Source: Deltaproteobacteria bacterium
GTDB taxonomy: Bacteria; Desulfobacterota_B; Binatia; UBA9968
Reading direction: 5' to 3'
DNA: 5,095 bases
Assembly (NCBI GenBank): GCA_016193385.1
Contig: JACPSF010000019.1
Coordinates: 1 to 5,095, forward strand
Shown: piece after piece, positions 1 to 5,095 of the stretch
How positions within the stretch are numbered: the first letter of the stretch is position 1
Layout: every line of letters starts with the position of its first letter
The notes under the pieces: generated by a model
The model's database searches: none
What the model saw: only the letters and a program-made list of their open reading frames with translations
Told to the model about the DNA's origin: nothing
Position numbers and translations under genes: made by a program

Positions 1-338
1 ACCAGTAGAAACGTCAGGTAGCTGTTTACCCCGGAAAACAGCACGTAGCCTACACCTGTCATTACCACCCCGATCAACATGATCGGCCGGGGCCCGAAAC
101 GGTCGATCATGTATCCCGCAAGGGGGCCTTCGATCGCCCCCCCGGCCCGAGCCAGAGAAAAGCCGAGCGATGTGGCGGCGCGGCTCAACCCGAGGTCGTG
201 ACTTATAGGCAGAAAAAAGACCGTAAAACCGTAAATGTGAAGGCCTCCTCCGAGAATCCGGATAGCCGCCCCCAGGGCGATCATCCGCCAGCCGTAATAA
301 AGACGGGCGGGGGCTCGGAGTAAAGCTCTCAATTGCAT
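1..338 (-). CDS. Major facilitator superfamily transporter, N-terminal part (runs off the window)
   Basis: A 112-residue reading frame starts at the ATG at 338-336 and is still open at base 1, so only about the first quarter of a typical 400-residue MFS protein is visible. After a short basic N-terminus (MQLRALLRAPARLYYGWRMI), three hydrophobic segments can be seen, at about residues 17-42, 52-78 and 85-108. Between the second and third lies GYMIDRFGPRPIMLIG (75-90), a good match to MFS motif A (G-x-x-x-D-R-x-G-x-R), the cytoplasmic loop 2-3 signature. The YYGWRMI opening resembles MFS_1 members of the oxalate/formate or monocarboxylate antiporter type, but the substrate cannot be read from this fragment. 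An in-frame TGA lies 21 bases upstream with no other start between, so ATG 338 is the longest possible start. The ribosome binding site is weak, and M19 (base 284) is the alternative. The gene starts 42 bases after the pyrophosphatase stop with no terminator between, so co-transcription is plausible. Confidence 0.85.
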   Translation of the reverse strand, partial: MQLRALLRAPARLYYGWRMIALGAAIRILGGGLHIYGFTVFFLPISHDLGLSRAATSLGFSLARAGGAIEGPLAGYMIDRFGPRPIMLIGVVMTGVGYVLFSGVNSYLTFLL

Positions 339-380
339 TCCGATAGTTCTGGAAAGTCAGGAGCGAGATCGAAAGTCGGG

Positions 381-887
381 CTAGGATGCGTGTTGCCGGA
401 ACCGTTGCCGCGCTTCTTCAATGATCCTGATCGCCGCGCTCTGGTCGTCCCATCCCTCCACTCCCGTTTTTTTCTTCTCGAGGTCTTTGTAGATCGAAAA
501 AAAATGTTCGATCTCCTTGAGCAGGTGGGGAGGAACCTCCGAGAGCTCCTTGATGTGATTCCACAGCGGATCGAAAATGGGTACGCAGAGGATTTTCTCA
601 TCGGGACCCTTTTCATCCCACATCTTGAACAGGCCCACGGGTTTGGCTTCGATGATGCAGCCCGGAAAGGTCGGTTCCCACACCAGGACCAGCGCATCGA
701 GCGGATCCCCGTCCTGCGCCAGAGTGTCCAGGATAAAGCCGTAATCGCTCGGATAATGAACGGCGGAAAAGAGCATACGATCGAATCTGATCCGCTCTTT
801 CTCCTTGTCGTGCTCGTACTTGTTGCGGCTCCCTTTAGGGATATCGATCATCACGGTCACCGCCGTCGCTTTGTTCTCTGGTGCCAC
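381..887 (-). CDS. ppa: Inorganic pyrophosphatase, family I (soluble)
   Basis: A complete 168-residue protein, close to the usual 165-180 for bacterial family I enzymes. The family hydrolyses pyrophosphate to two phosphates in the cytoplasm with Mg2+, pulling biosynthetic reactions forward. The signature DGDPLDALVL (59-68) supplies three metal-binding aspartates, D59, D61 and D64, equivalent to E. coli D65, D67 and D70. Other active-site residues line up with E. coli: K23 and E25 (K29, E31), R37 (R43), Y49 (Y55), D91, D96 and K98 (D97, D102, K104), and Y133 and K134 (Y141, K142). The one visible departure is D15 in IDIPKGS, where E. coli has E20. Translation starts at a GTG (887-885) preceded by AAGGAG with a 6-base spacer; an in-frame ATG at codon 13 would cut into the conserved first strand. 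The gene stands alone downstream of a 530-base gap and probably has its own promoter; the MFS gene follows after 42 bases. It has no evident link to the upstream catabolic operon. Confidence 0.95.
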   Translation of the reverse strand: MAPENKATAVTVMIDIPKGSRNKYEHDKEKERIRFDRMLFSAVHYPSDYGFILDTLAQDGDPLDALVLVWEPTFPGCIIEAKPVGLFKMWDEKGPDEKILCVPIFDPLWNHIKELSEVPPHLLKEIEHFFSIYKDLEKKKTGVEGWDDQSAAIRIIEEARQRFRQHAS

Positions 888-893
888 GGGAGG

Positions 894-899
894 CTCCTT
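894..899 (-). promoter_or_regulatory. Ribosome binding site of the pyrophosphatase gene
   Basis: Read on the minus strand this is AAGGAG, six bases upstream of the GTG at 887. It is a near-ideal Shine-Dalgarno sequence and decides the non-ATG start in preference to the in-frame ATG at codon 13. Confidence 0.8.
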
Positions 900-916
900 C
901 CGTCACTGCTTGGCGG

Positions 917-925
917 ACTATAGCA
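917..925 (-). promoter_or_regulatory. Candidate extended -10 promoter for the pyrophosphatase gene
   Basis: On the minus strand the sequence reads TGCTATAGT: a TG-N extended -10 followed by TATAGT, which differs from TATAAT at one position. Transcription would begin near base 910 and give a leader of roughly 22 bases that contains the AAGGAG site at a sensible place. No convincing -35 box lies 16-18 bases further upstream (GAGAAA at the 17-base spacing), which is tolerated for extended -10 promoters. This is inferred from pattern and position only. Confidence 0.35.
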
Positions 926-926
926 C

Positions 927-951
927 GGCGGGGAGCGAATTTCTCCCCGCC
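927..951. repeat. Perfect inverted repeat (9-bp stem, 7-base loop) upstream of the pyrophosphatase gene
   Basis: GGCGGGGAG (927-935) and CTCCCCGCC (943-951) are perfect reverse complements around the loop CGAATTT. The stem is GC-rich and would be very stable, but no T-tract follows on either strand, so it is not a canonical intrinsic terminator. It abuts the candidate -10 element, so it could be an operator, a roadblock or U-less terminator for transcription arriving from the upstream operon, or a small repeat-element hairpin. Confidence 0.6.
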
Positions 952-1004
952 CCTTCGCGGCCAGGAGCGCTATCCATGTGTCAGTAGCTCTGACTTTGTG
1001 GCCG

Positions 1005-1028
1005 CTCGGAGACAGACAGCGCTCCGAG
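1005..1028. repeat. Inverted repeat with 7-bp arms in the intergenic region
   Basis: CTCGGAG (1005-1011) and CTCCGAG (1022-1028) are perfect reverse complements separated by 10 bases. There is no adjacent T-tract on either strand. It lies about 55 bases beyond the stronger inverted repeat at 927-951. Its function is unknown; it may be a structural piece of the decayed mobile DNA that seems to fill this gap. Confidence 0.45.
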
Positions 1029-1117
1029 GTCATGCTGAGGGTTACGTGAAAAGACTCCTTTAAATTTCCGCAGAAAAGGTTCGCGTTCCCTTTTCCCTCC
1101 CCGCTTTCTTTCTCTCA

Positions 1118-1148
1118 CCTGTTAAGAGCCAAGAGCGGATTTGACCCC
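1118..1148. repeat. Possible terminal sequence of a REP-associated transposon relic
   Basis: Directly after the transposase-like codons, the minus strand reads GGGGTCAAATCCGCTC followed by TTGGCTCTTAACAGG. On the plus strand it contains AAGAGC twice, at 1124-1129 and 1131-1136. From memory, sequences of the form GGGGTCAAATCT...CTCTTGAC often accompany Y1 transposase genes in deltaproteobacterial and metagenomic genomes, so I read this as the distal end of the element brought next to its 5' end by internal deletion. The resemblance is recalled, not searched. Confidence 0.35.
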
Positions 1149-1218
1149 TTTGGGAAAGACCGTGGTTCATGAGATGATAGTATGCCTCCGGGTCTTCGAT
1201 GCGCCGGGAGTTCCGGGG
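1147..1218 (-). pseudogene. Remnant of a REP-associated tyrosine (Y1, IS200-like) transposase, N-terminal codons only
   Basis: The minus strand from 1218 to 1147 encodes 24 residues, PRNSRRIEDPEAYYHLMNHG followed by LSQR. This matches the characteristic opening of Y1_Tnp / TnpA-REP transposases, of the form PRxxRIExPGAxYHVxNRGxxR. In intact proteins this is followed by more than 150 residues carrying the HUH metal motif and the catalytic tyrosine, and none of that is present here. The start codon also appears lost: the codons before PRN continue through repeat DNA. Family members are thought to mobilise REP-type extragenic palindromes. The repeats on the upstream side (1204-1320) and the short tail on the downstream side (1118-1148) suggest an internally deleted element. 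The remnant is too short to be functional, and identification rests on one motif. Confidence 0.6.
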
Positions 1219-1320
1219 ACACAATACTGAATTTTTCCCCGTCTGCGGAGTGCGCGCTTTGGTGTTGTATCTTAGGGGGAATTCCGGGGACGGGGGGAAT
1301 TCCGGGGACATAATACCGAT
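1204..1320. repeat. Cluster of three TTCCGGGGACA repeats, including an 18-bp tandem pair
   Basis: Copies sit at 1204-1221, 1275-1292 and 1293-1310, all in the same orientation. The second and third form a perfectly phased tandem of GGGGGAATTCCGGGGACR differing only at the last base; the first matches at 15 of 18 positions. After the core, copies one and three continue alike (CAATACTGA versus TAATACCGA), so the repeated unit is longer than 18 bases in those two. Each tandem copy contains the palindrome GGAATTCC. The cluster lies immediately 5' of the Y1 transposase remnant, where recognition repeats of such elements are commonly found. Confidence 0.75.
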
Positions 1321-1417
1321 TCTATTCGACGCCAGGACCGATCGTGGATGATCCCGAGTGGCCTGGTAACTTCGCAACAACCTCTGCTGTGCCGGGGGCA
1401 GGCGTGCGGGAGCTAGG

Positions 1418-2425
1418 TCATCGCGGTGGAAGCTTCAGCAGCCGCCGGGCGTTTCCTGCGAGCATGGCCTCTTTCTCGGCCTCGGGACAGTCGAGGGCCT
1501 CGACCTTCTCAGCCGCCTTCCAGTCTCCCAAGGTGTAGGGATAATCTGTCCCCACCATGATGCGGTCAGGGCCGACCATACGCTTCAAGTAGTCCAGGGT
1601 CTCGACCCGGTAGACGAGATTGTCGAAGTAAAGGTTTTTCAGATAGGCGCTGGGAGGCAACGAGGACTCGGCGGCACGCGCGCCGTACCGCACGGCGAAG
1701 CCCCGGTCGAAGCGGCCCAGGTGGTAGGGGAAAAACCCCCCGCCGTGGAGAACGCATAATTTCAAACCGGGAAAGCGATCAAAAACCCCGCTGTAAGTGA
1801 GAAAGCCAAGCGAGAGGGCGCTGTCTGCCGGGTTGCCGCAGATCAGACGCAAGCCATAGGGCCCCATCCGCTCGGAGCCGGCCACGTCCTCTGGATGCAT
1901 GACGATGAGCACGTCAAGCTCTTGAGCTTTTGCCCAAAACGGATCGAAGTCCTTGGTGTTGTAGTATCGGCCGTTCACATTCGAGCCAATGTAGGCGCCC
2001 GAGAATTTCAGGTCCCGAATCCCATCGTCCAAAACTGACGCCGCCCGCGGCGGGTCTTGGAGCGGCACGGCCGCAAGCGCGACAAACCGGTCGGGACGCT
2101 TCTTGACCAGCTCGTGCAGCCCTTCGTTGTAGAGCCGGCACCAGCTCTCGCCGCGCGCCCCGTCGAGGCGATAGCCGAGGCTGGCGGTGTGGGCTTCGAG
2201 GACCGCGACGGCGATCTTGCCCTCGTCCATGACGCTGAGCCGCTTGTCGATTTCCGGCAGGTCCGGTTGGATTTGGTATTTCTCGCCTCCCGCAAATGAG
2301 AGGCTCGTGTGCCCGTCGCTGGTCTGGGAGATCTCGACACCGAGGGAGTTGCCATGGCGCTTGACTTCATCCAGCAAAACCTGCGGGACGTAGTGGTGAT
2401 GGATGTCGATGGCACGAAGACTCAT
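1418..2425 (-). CDS. ACMSD-like metal-dependent amidohydrolase (decarboxylase or hydrolase)
   Basis: A complete 335-residue cytoplasmic protein of the Amidohydro_2 (PF04909) type, which forms TIM barrels and includes ACMSD and gamma-resorcylate decarboxylase. Expected metal and catalytic residues are all visible: H9 and H11 in IDIHHHY, H177 in IVMHPED, H227 in CVLHGGGFFPYHLGRFD, and D294 in VGTDYPY. These positions nearly coincide with the zinc ligands and catalytic histidine of Pseudomonas ACMSD (9, 11, 177, 228, 294), and the GVFDRFPGLKLCVLHGGG stretch is strongly ACMSD-like. The true substrate is unknown: no kynurenine-pathway genes are nearby, and the neighbours point to a carboxylated compound imported by the permease. 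The ATG at 2425 is chosen because AAGGAAAGGAAG lies ten bases upstream and the numbering fits the family. A GTG at 2479, overlapping the permease stop, would add 18 unconserved residues. It is the last gene of the apparent operon, 43 bases after the permease. Confidence 0.88.
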   Translation of the reverse strand: MSLRAIDIHHHYVPQVLLDEVKRHGNSLGVEISQTSDGHTSLSFAGGEKYQIQPDLPEIDKRLSVMDEGKIAVAVLEAHTASLGYRLDGARGESWCRLYNEGLHELVKKRPDRFVALAAVPLQDPPRAASVLDDGIRDLKFSGAYIGSNVNGRYYNTKDFDPFWAKAQELDVLIVMHPEDVAGSERMGPYGLRLICGNPADSALSLGFLTYSGVFDRFPGLKLCVLHGGGFFPYHLGRFDRGFAVRYGARAAESSLPPSAYLKNLYFDNLVYRVETLDYLKRMVGPDRIMVGTDYPYTLGDWKAAEKVEALDCPEAEKEAMLAGNARRLLKLPPR

Positions 2426-2435
2426 CGTTGTTTTA

Positions 2436-2447
2436 CTTCCTTTCCTT
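2436..2447 (-). promoter_or_regulatory. Ribosome binding site of the ACMSD-like gene
   Basis: On the minus strand this reads AAGGAAAGGAAG, a purine-rich stretch with two overlapping Shine-Dalgarno-like cores. It is followed by an A-rich 10-base spacer and the ATG at 2425. It supports that start over the upstream GTG at 2479. Confidence 0.6.
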
Positions 2448-2468
2448 GGATTCCGCGAACGCCCGTCG

Positions 2469-3974
2469 TTAGATGGCACCCTCGGGACGCTCGTACTTCG
2501 CTTTGCCTCTTCGCTCTTTTATGGTCGGGTAGGCGATCACGACGATCGTGAGCACAATCAGAACGATGACACTCGGAAAGAGAAGCCATTTAGCCCCGTA
2601 GGCCGCCGTTGAAATCCAGAGATAGTTCTCGCCGATCTTTCCCAGGATCAGGCCTAAGATCAGAGGTGGCCTCGGCCAGCCGTAGAGCACCATGAAGTAA
2701 CCGAAGATGCCGAAGATGATGGTTGCCACCAAATCATACAGGTGGTTGTTGGAGGTGAAAGAGCCGATGAAGACGAGGAGCAGCAGGAAGGGGATCAGGA
2801 GAGAGCCGCGAACGAAAGTGAGGGCGGCCAGATGGTTCAAGACCATGAAGCACACGGCGGCAACGATGATGTTCGAAATGATGAGGATCCAGACCATAGC
2901 GAAGGTGACATCGATCCGGGATTTCAGCATCTCCGGTCCGGGTTGAAGGCCGACGATGAGAAGGGCGCCGAGCAGGAGGGCCATGCTCGCGCTGCCGGGG
3001 ATGCCGAAGGCGACCGTGGGGATGAGATCGCCGCCTCGGGTGGAGTTGTTGGCGGCGCCCGGCCCGAGGACTCCCTCGACCGCACCCTTTCCGGCCCGGC
3101 TGCGATCTTTCAGGCTCTGCACCGCGTGGCCGTACGAGATCCATTGGGCCACGTTGGCGCCCAACACCGGGAGAACGCCGAAATAGACTCCGATCAGGCT
3201 GCAGCGCGTCACGAGCCAGAAGTGGCGGAAGGTATCTTTGACCCCTTCCATCACGCCGCTCAGCTTTGCCGGAGGCACCTGGGAGATGCTGGTTCCCCTG
3301 ACCGCGAGATCGACGATCTCGGGAATAGCGAACAGGCCGACAACCACCGGAACGATATCCAGACGATCCCAGAGGTAGAGCGAGCCGAAGGTGTAGCGCA
3401 ACGCTCCCGTCTGGGGATCGACGCCGATCGCCGAAAGCATCAGGCCTACGCCGCCGGCCAGGAGCCCTTTGACGAGGGAAGCACCGCTTAGGGCGCCGAT
3501 GAACGTCACACCCATGACCATGATGATGAAAAGCTCGGGCGAGCCGAAGAGAAGCACCAAAGGACGCATGATCGGGATCGAGATCGCCAAAGACACCGCC
3601 CCGATCGTTGCCCCAACGACCGAACTCATAATGGCGGCGCCCAGCGCCCTTCCCGCCTCGCCCTTTTTCGACATCGGGTAGCCGTCCAGGATGAGCGCGG
3701 CGGACGAGCCTTCCCCGGGGATGCCGAACAGGATCGACGTGAGGTCCCCTGTGGTACCGGTCACGGCGAGCATGCCGAGGAGGAAACAAAAGGCCTCGAC
3801 GGGCTGCTTGATCGTATAGGAAAAAGGTAACATCAGGGCCAGGGTGGCAAGCCCGCCCAGGCCGGGGAGTAGGCCGACGAAGAAGCCAACTGTTATCCCG
3901 ATCAGGAGATAGCCAAAGGCCGGCCAGGCAAGCACTTGCCAGAAACCGGATATGAATGCCTGGAGCATCTCCAT
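2469..3974 (-). CDS. tctA: Tripartite tricarboxylate transporter permease, TctA family
   Basis: A complete 501-residue inner-membrane protein, the normal TctA length (about 500), almost entirely hydrophobic and ending in a basic cytoplasmic tail (KERRGKAKYERP). TctA is the large permease of tripartite tricarboxylate transporters, which import carboxylates such as citrate with a small membrane subunit, TctB, and a periplasmic binding protein, TctC. Family motifs are clear: GLLPGLGG (34-41), FGIPGEGSSAALILDGYP (83-100), AANNSTRGGDLIPT (307-320), FGIPGSAS (323-330) and LQPGPEM (343-349). The two GDL...FGIPG blocks show the internal duplication of the family. In the second half, GVLPVLGAN (266-274) and PGAANN (305-310) differ from the usual PGxGA and PExANN. 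The ATG at 3974 has GGAG 11 bases upstream; M3 is a minor alternative. It sits between two amidohydrolases, 40 and 43 bases away, without a visible tctB or tctC. Ligand unknown. Confidence 0.93.
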   Translation of the reverse strand: MEMLQAFISGFWQVLAWPAFGYLLIGITVGFFVGLLPGLGGLATLALMLPFSYTIKQPVEAFCFLLGMLAVTGTTGDLTSILFGIPGEGSSAALILDGYPMSKKGEAGRALGAAIMSSVVGATIGAVSLAISIPIMRPLVLLFGSPELFIIMVMGVTFIGALSGASLVKGLLAGGVGLMLSAIGVDPQTGALRYTFGSLYLWDRLDIVPVVVGLFAIPEIVDLAVRGTSISQVPPAKLSGVMEGVKDTFRHFWLVTRCSLIGVYFGVLPVLGANVAQWISYGHAVQSLKDRSRAGKGAVEGVLGPGAANNSTRGGDLIPTVAFGIPGSASMALLLGALLIVGLQPGPEMLKSRIDVTFAMVWILIISNIIVAAVCFMVLNHLAALTFVRGSLLIPFLLLLVFIGSFTSNNHLYDLVATIIFGIFGYFMVLYGWPRPPLILGLILGKIGENYLWISTAAYGAKWLLFPSVIVLIVLTIVVIAYPTIKERRGKAKYERPEGAI

Positions 3975-4014
3975 AGGTTAAGCGTCTCCGGGGCAGCGTC
4001 TTCTTTTTCTGCCG

Positions 4015-5095
4015 CTATGCCCCGCCCGGTCCGCAAAGTTCCTGGCGCGTCACTTTGCCAGGAAAGACATCGAGACATTTCCCTCCTTCGACTACCACCT
4101 GGCCGTTGACCACCACCGCCTGGATCCCTGGCGGGTGGCGTTTGACCTCGTTCGCGTCGACAAGTGTGGGAAGTCGCTCGCTCGCCAGGTCCTGAATTTT
4201 ATCCGGGTCAAAGACCGTGATGTCGGCTGGCTTTCCAACCTTGATCTGCCCGCGATTCAGCCGCAGCTTTTCAGCCGGCAGGCCGGTCACTTTCCGCACC
4301 GCTTCCTCCAGGTTAAGGAGCTTCTTTTCACGGCACCAGTAGCCGAGGATGCGCGCCGGGGCGCCATGCCAGAAGAAGCGGTCGAGGTGAGCGCCGGCGT
4401 CGGTCCCGATCAATCCGTGCGGGCTCTTGATCATGTCGGCGAGCACGTCGAGATGGGCGTTGGCGGATCCCTGGTAGTAACAGCGAGAGCGAAGATTGTC
4501 CTGCAGGAGGGTGTCGAAGAACGCGTCGAGTTCCGACTTGCTGCCGGTACGGGCGATCTCCTCAACGCTCTTTCCTTCCAGCGACTTGAGATCCCCGCGC
4601 TCCATCCGGTCGAACACGATCCTGCCCCAACCGAACCACTCCGGGAAAGCCGGCTGTCCGGCGCCTCCGACGCGTTCCTGGTCCAGCTTTTGCCGGAGGC
4701 TTTTGTCCTTGAGTTTTTCCGCAAGCGTCTCAGCCGGTTTTTTGATCGCCTCCCAAGTGGGAAGTCCGTCGAGGAAGAAACAGCTCTCGACGCCGAAGCG
4801 CCAGATGTGCTGGTAGGGGATAACTACCCCGTTGATATCCTTGCCTCTCTTTTTGGCCTCCTCCATATAGGCGATGGCGCGCGGGCCTTCGTCTTTTTCT
4901 CCGGGGCGTAGGCGAAACTCGTTGCCGATCATGTAGGTGTTGACCTGATCCACCAAAGCGGGAAGGCCGCTCTCCGGTTTGAGCAGGTTACTGAAGGCAT
5001 TGAATTGAAAGCAGCCACCATACTCGCCCGCCAGGTTCGCGAGCTCGACGATCTCGCTCTGGCTGGCGAAGGTGCTCGGCGTTCCCTCATGCACC
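4015..5095 (-). CDS. N-acyl-D-amino-acid deacylase-type amidohydrolase, C-terminal part (runs off the window)
   Basis: About 359 C-terminal residues are visible and the frame is open at the window edge; the first visible whole codon, GTG at 5094, is read as an internal valine, not a start. Relatives are about 480-580 residues, so the N-terminal third, with the first HxH metal site, lies outside. The C-terminal block is typical of the D-aminoacylase / Amidohydro_3 group: GTDAGAHLDRFFWHGAPAR (230-248) with the conserved active-site aspartate D232, YWCREKKLLNLEEAVRKVTG, PAEKLRLNRGQIKVGKPADI with FDP, then HPPGIQAVVVNGQVVVEGG, the beta-sandwich end. Such enzymes hydrolyse N-acyl-D-amino acids or related cyclic and linear amides. 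The early segment GGCFQFNAF (26-34) lies where classical D-aminoacylases have a metal-binding SHxK, which is absent, so substrate and metal use may differ. It is the first visible gene of the apparent operon, ending 40 bases before the permease start. Confidence 0.87.
   Translation of the reverse strand, partial: VHEGTPSTFASQSEIVELANLAGEYGGCFQFNAFSNLLKPESGLPALVDQVNTYMIGNEFRLRPGEKDEGPRAIAYMEEAKKRGKDINGVVIPYQHIWRFGVESCFFLDGLPTWEAIKKPAETLAEKLKDKSLRQKLDQERVGGAGQPAFPEWFGWGRIVFDRMERGDLKSLEGKSVEEIARTGSKSELDAFFDTLLQDNLRSRCYYQGSANAHLDVLADMIKSPHGLIGTDAGAHLDRFFWHGAPARILGYWCREKKLLNLEEAVRKVTGLPAEKLRLNRGQIKVGKPADITVFDPDKIQDLASERLPTLVDANEVKRHPPGIQAVVVNGQVVVEGGKCLDVFPGKVTRQELCGPGGA

Larger units (their letters stand above)
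888..1417. other. Intergenic region of about 530 bases without an intact gene
   Basis: No open frame here looks like a working gene. A 106-codon minus-strand frame at 1060-1380 is explained by a transposase relic plus non-coding repeats. Going from the operon side (1417) to the pyrophosphatase side (888): about 1417-1321 shows nothing I can name and no clear terminator after the amidohydrolase stop; 1320-1204 holds three TTCCGGGGACA repeats; 1218-1147 is the broken start of a Y1 transposase; 1148-1118 is a possible element end; about 1117-1030 shows nothing recognisable; 1028-927 holds two perfect inverted repeats; and 925-888 holds the candidate promoter and ribosome binding site of the pyrophosphatase gene. 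Confidence 0.75.

Noticed and set aside
333..923. 196-codon plus-strand open frame opposite the pyrophosphatase gene
   Set aside because: The minus-strand frame encodes a full pyrophosphatase with all catalytic residues; the plus-strand translation matches nothing I recognise.
927..951. Intrinsic terminator for the upstream operon
   Set aside because: The stem is strong, but no T-tract follows on either strand, and it is almost 470 bases from the amidohydrolase stop and adjacent to the next gene's likely promoter.
1204..1310. CRISPR array
   Set aside because: Only three copies, two of them directly abutting without a spacer, with a transposase relic next to them and no cas genes.
1060..1380. 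106-codon minus-strand open frame spanning the intergenic repeats
   Set aside because: Only residues encoded by 1218-1147 resemble a protein family; the rest reads through repeat and element-end DNA, so it is annotated as a short transposase relic and not a gene.
2426..2479. GTG start at 2479 giving an 18-residue N-terminal extension of the ACMSD-like protein and overlap with the permease stop
   Set aside because: The extension is unconserved in character (MPSNDGRSRNPRKGSKTT); the ATG at 2425 has a better ribosome binding site and gives metal-site numbering matching ACMSD.
2742..3491. 249-codon plus-strand open frame
   Set aside because: Antisense shadow of the TctA gene: charged, low-complexity translation rich in D, E, R and A, with no motif.
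2734..3789. 351-codon minus-strand open frame inside the permease gene
   Set aside because: Out-of-frame reading of the TctA gene, rich in R, P and H as expected for a shifted GC-rich coding sequence.
4135..4911. 258-codon plus-strand open frame
   Set aside because: It lies wholly antisense to the deacylase gene, whose protein has clear family motifs; the plus-strand translation has no recognisable domain and is a GC-rich shadow.

Overview
The window is GC-rich bacterial DNA in which every recognisable gene lies on the minus strand, so transcription runs from position 5095 towards position 1. The content suggests a free-living, uncultivated soil or groundwater bacterium of broadly proteobacterial, deltaproteobacterial or Binatota-like character. 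It includes a TctA-type permease among amidohydrolases, a Y1 (REP-associated) transposase relic with TTCCGGGGACA repeats, and a short bacterial family I pyrophosphatase. The lineage is inferred from general familiarity with such gene sets and is low confidence.

Layout in order of transcription. (1) 5095-4015: the C-terminal part of an amidohydrolase of the N-acyl-D-amino-acid deacylase type, truncated by the window edge. (2) 3974-2469: a complete TctA-family permease, the large membrane subunit of tripartite tricarboxylate transporters. (3) 2425-1418: a complete metal-dependent amidohydrolase resembling 2-amino-3-carboxymuconate-6-semialdehyde decarboxylase (ACMSD). These three genes are separated by only 40 and 43 bases and look like one catabolic operon that imports a carboxylated compound and then cleaves or decarboxylates it. 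No TctB or TctC partner is visible.

(4) 1417-888: about 530 bases with no intact gene. The part nearest the operon holds the decayed start of a REP-associated (IS200-like, Y1) transposase and three copies of a TTCCGGGGACA repeat, two of them in perfect phase as an 18-bp tandem. The part nearest the next gene holds two perfect inverted repeats and a candidate extended -10 promoter.

(5) 887-381: a complete family I inorganic pyrophosphatase with a GTG start and a good ribosome binding site. (6) 338-1: the first 112 residues of a major facilitator superfamily transporter, cut by the window edge. It starts 42 bases after the pyrophosphatase and may be co-transcribed with it.

Nothing here is clearly a new defence or mobile system. 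The points most worth a second look are the transposase relic with its repeats, and the operon of two unrelated amidohydrolases around an orphan TctA that departs from the family consensus in its second half.
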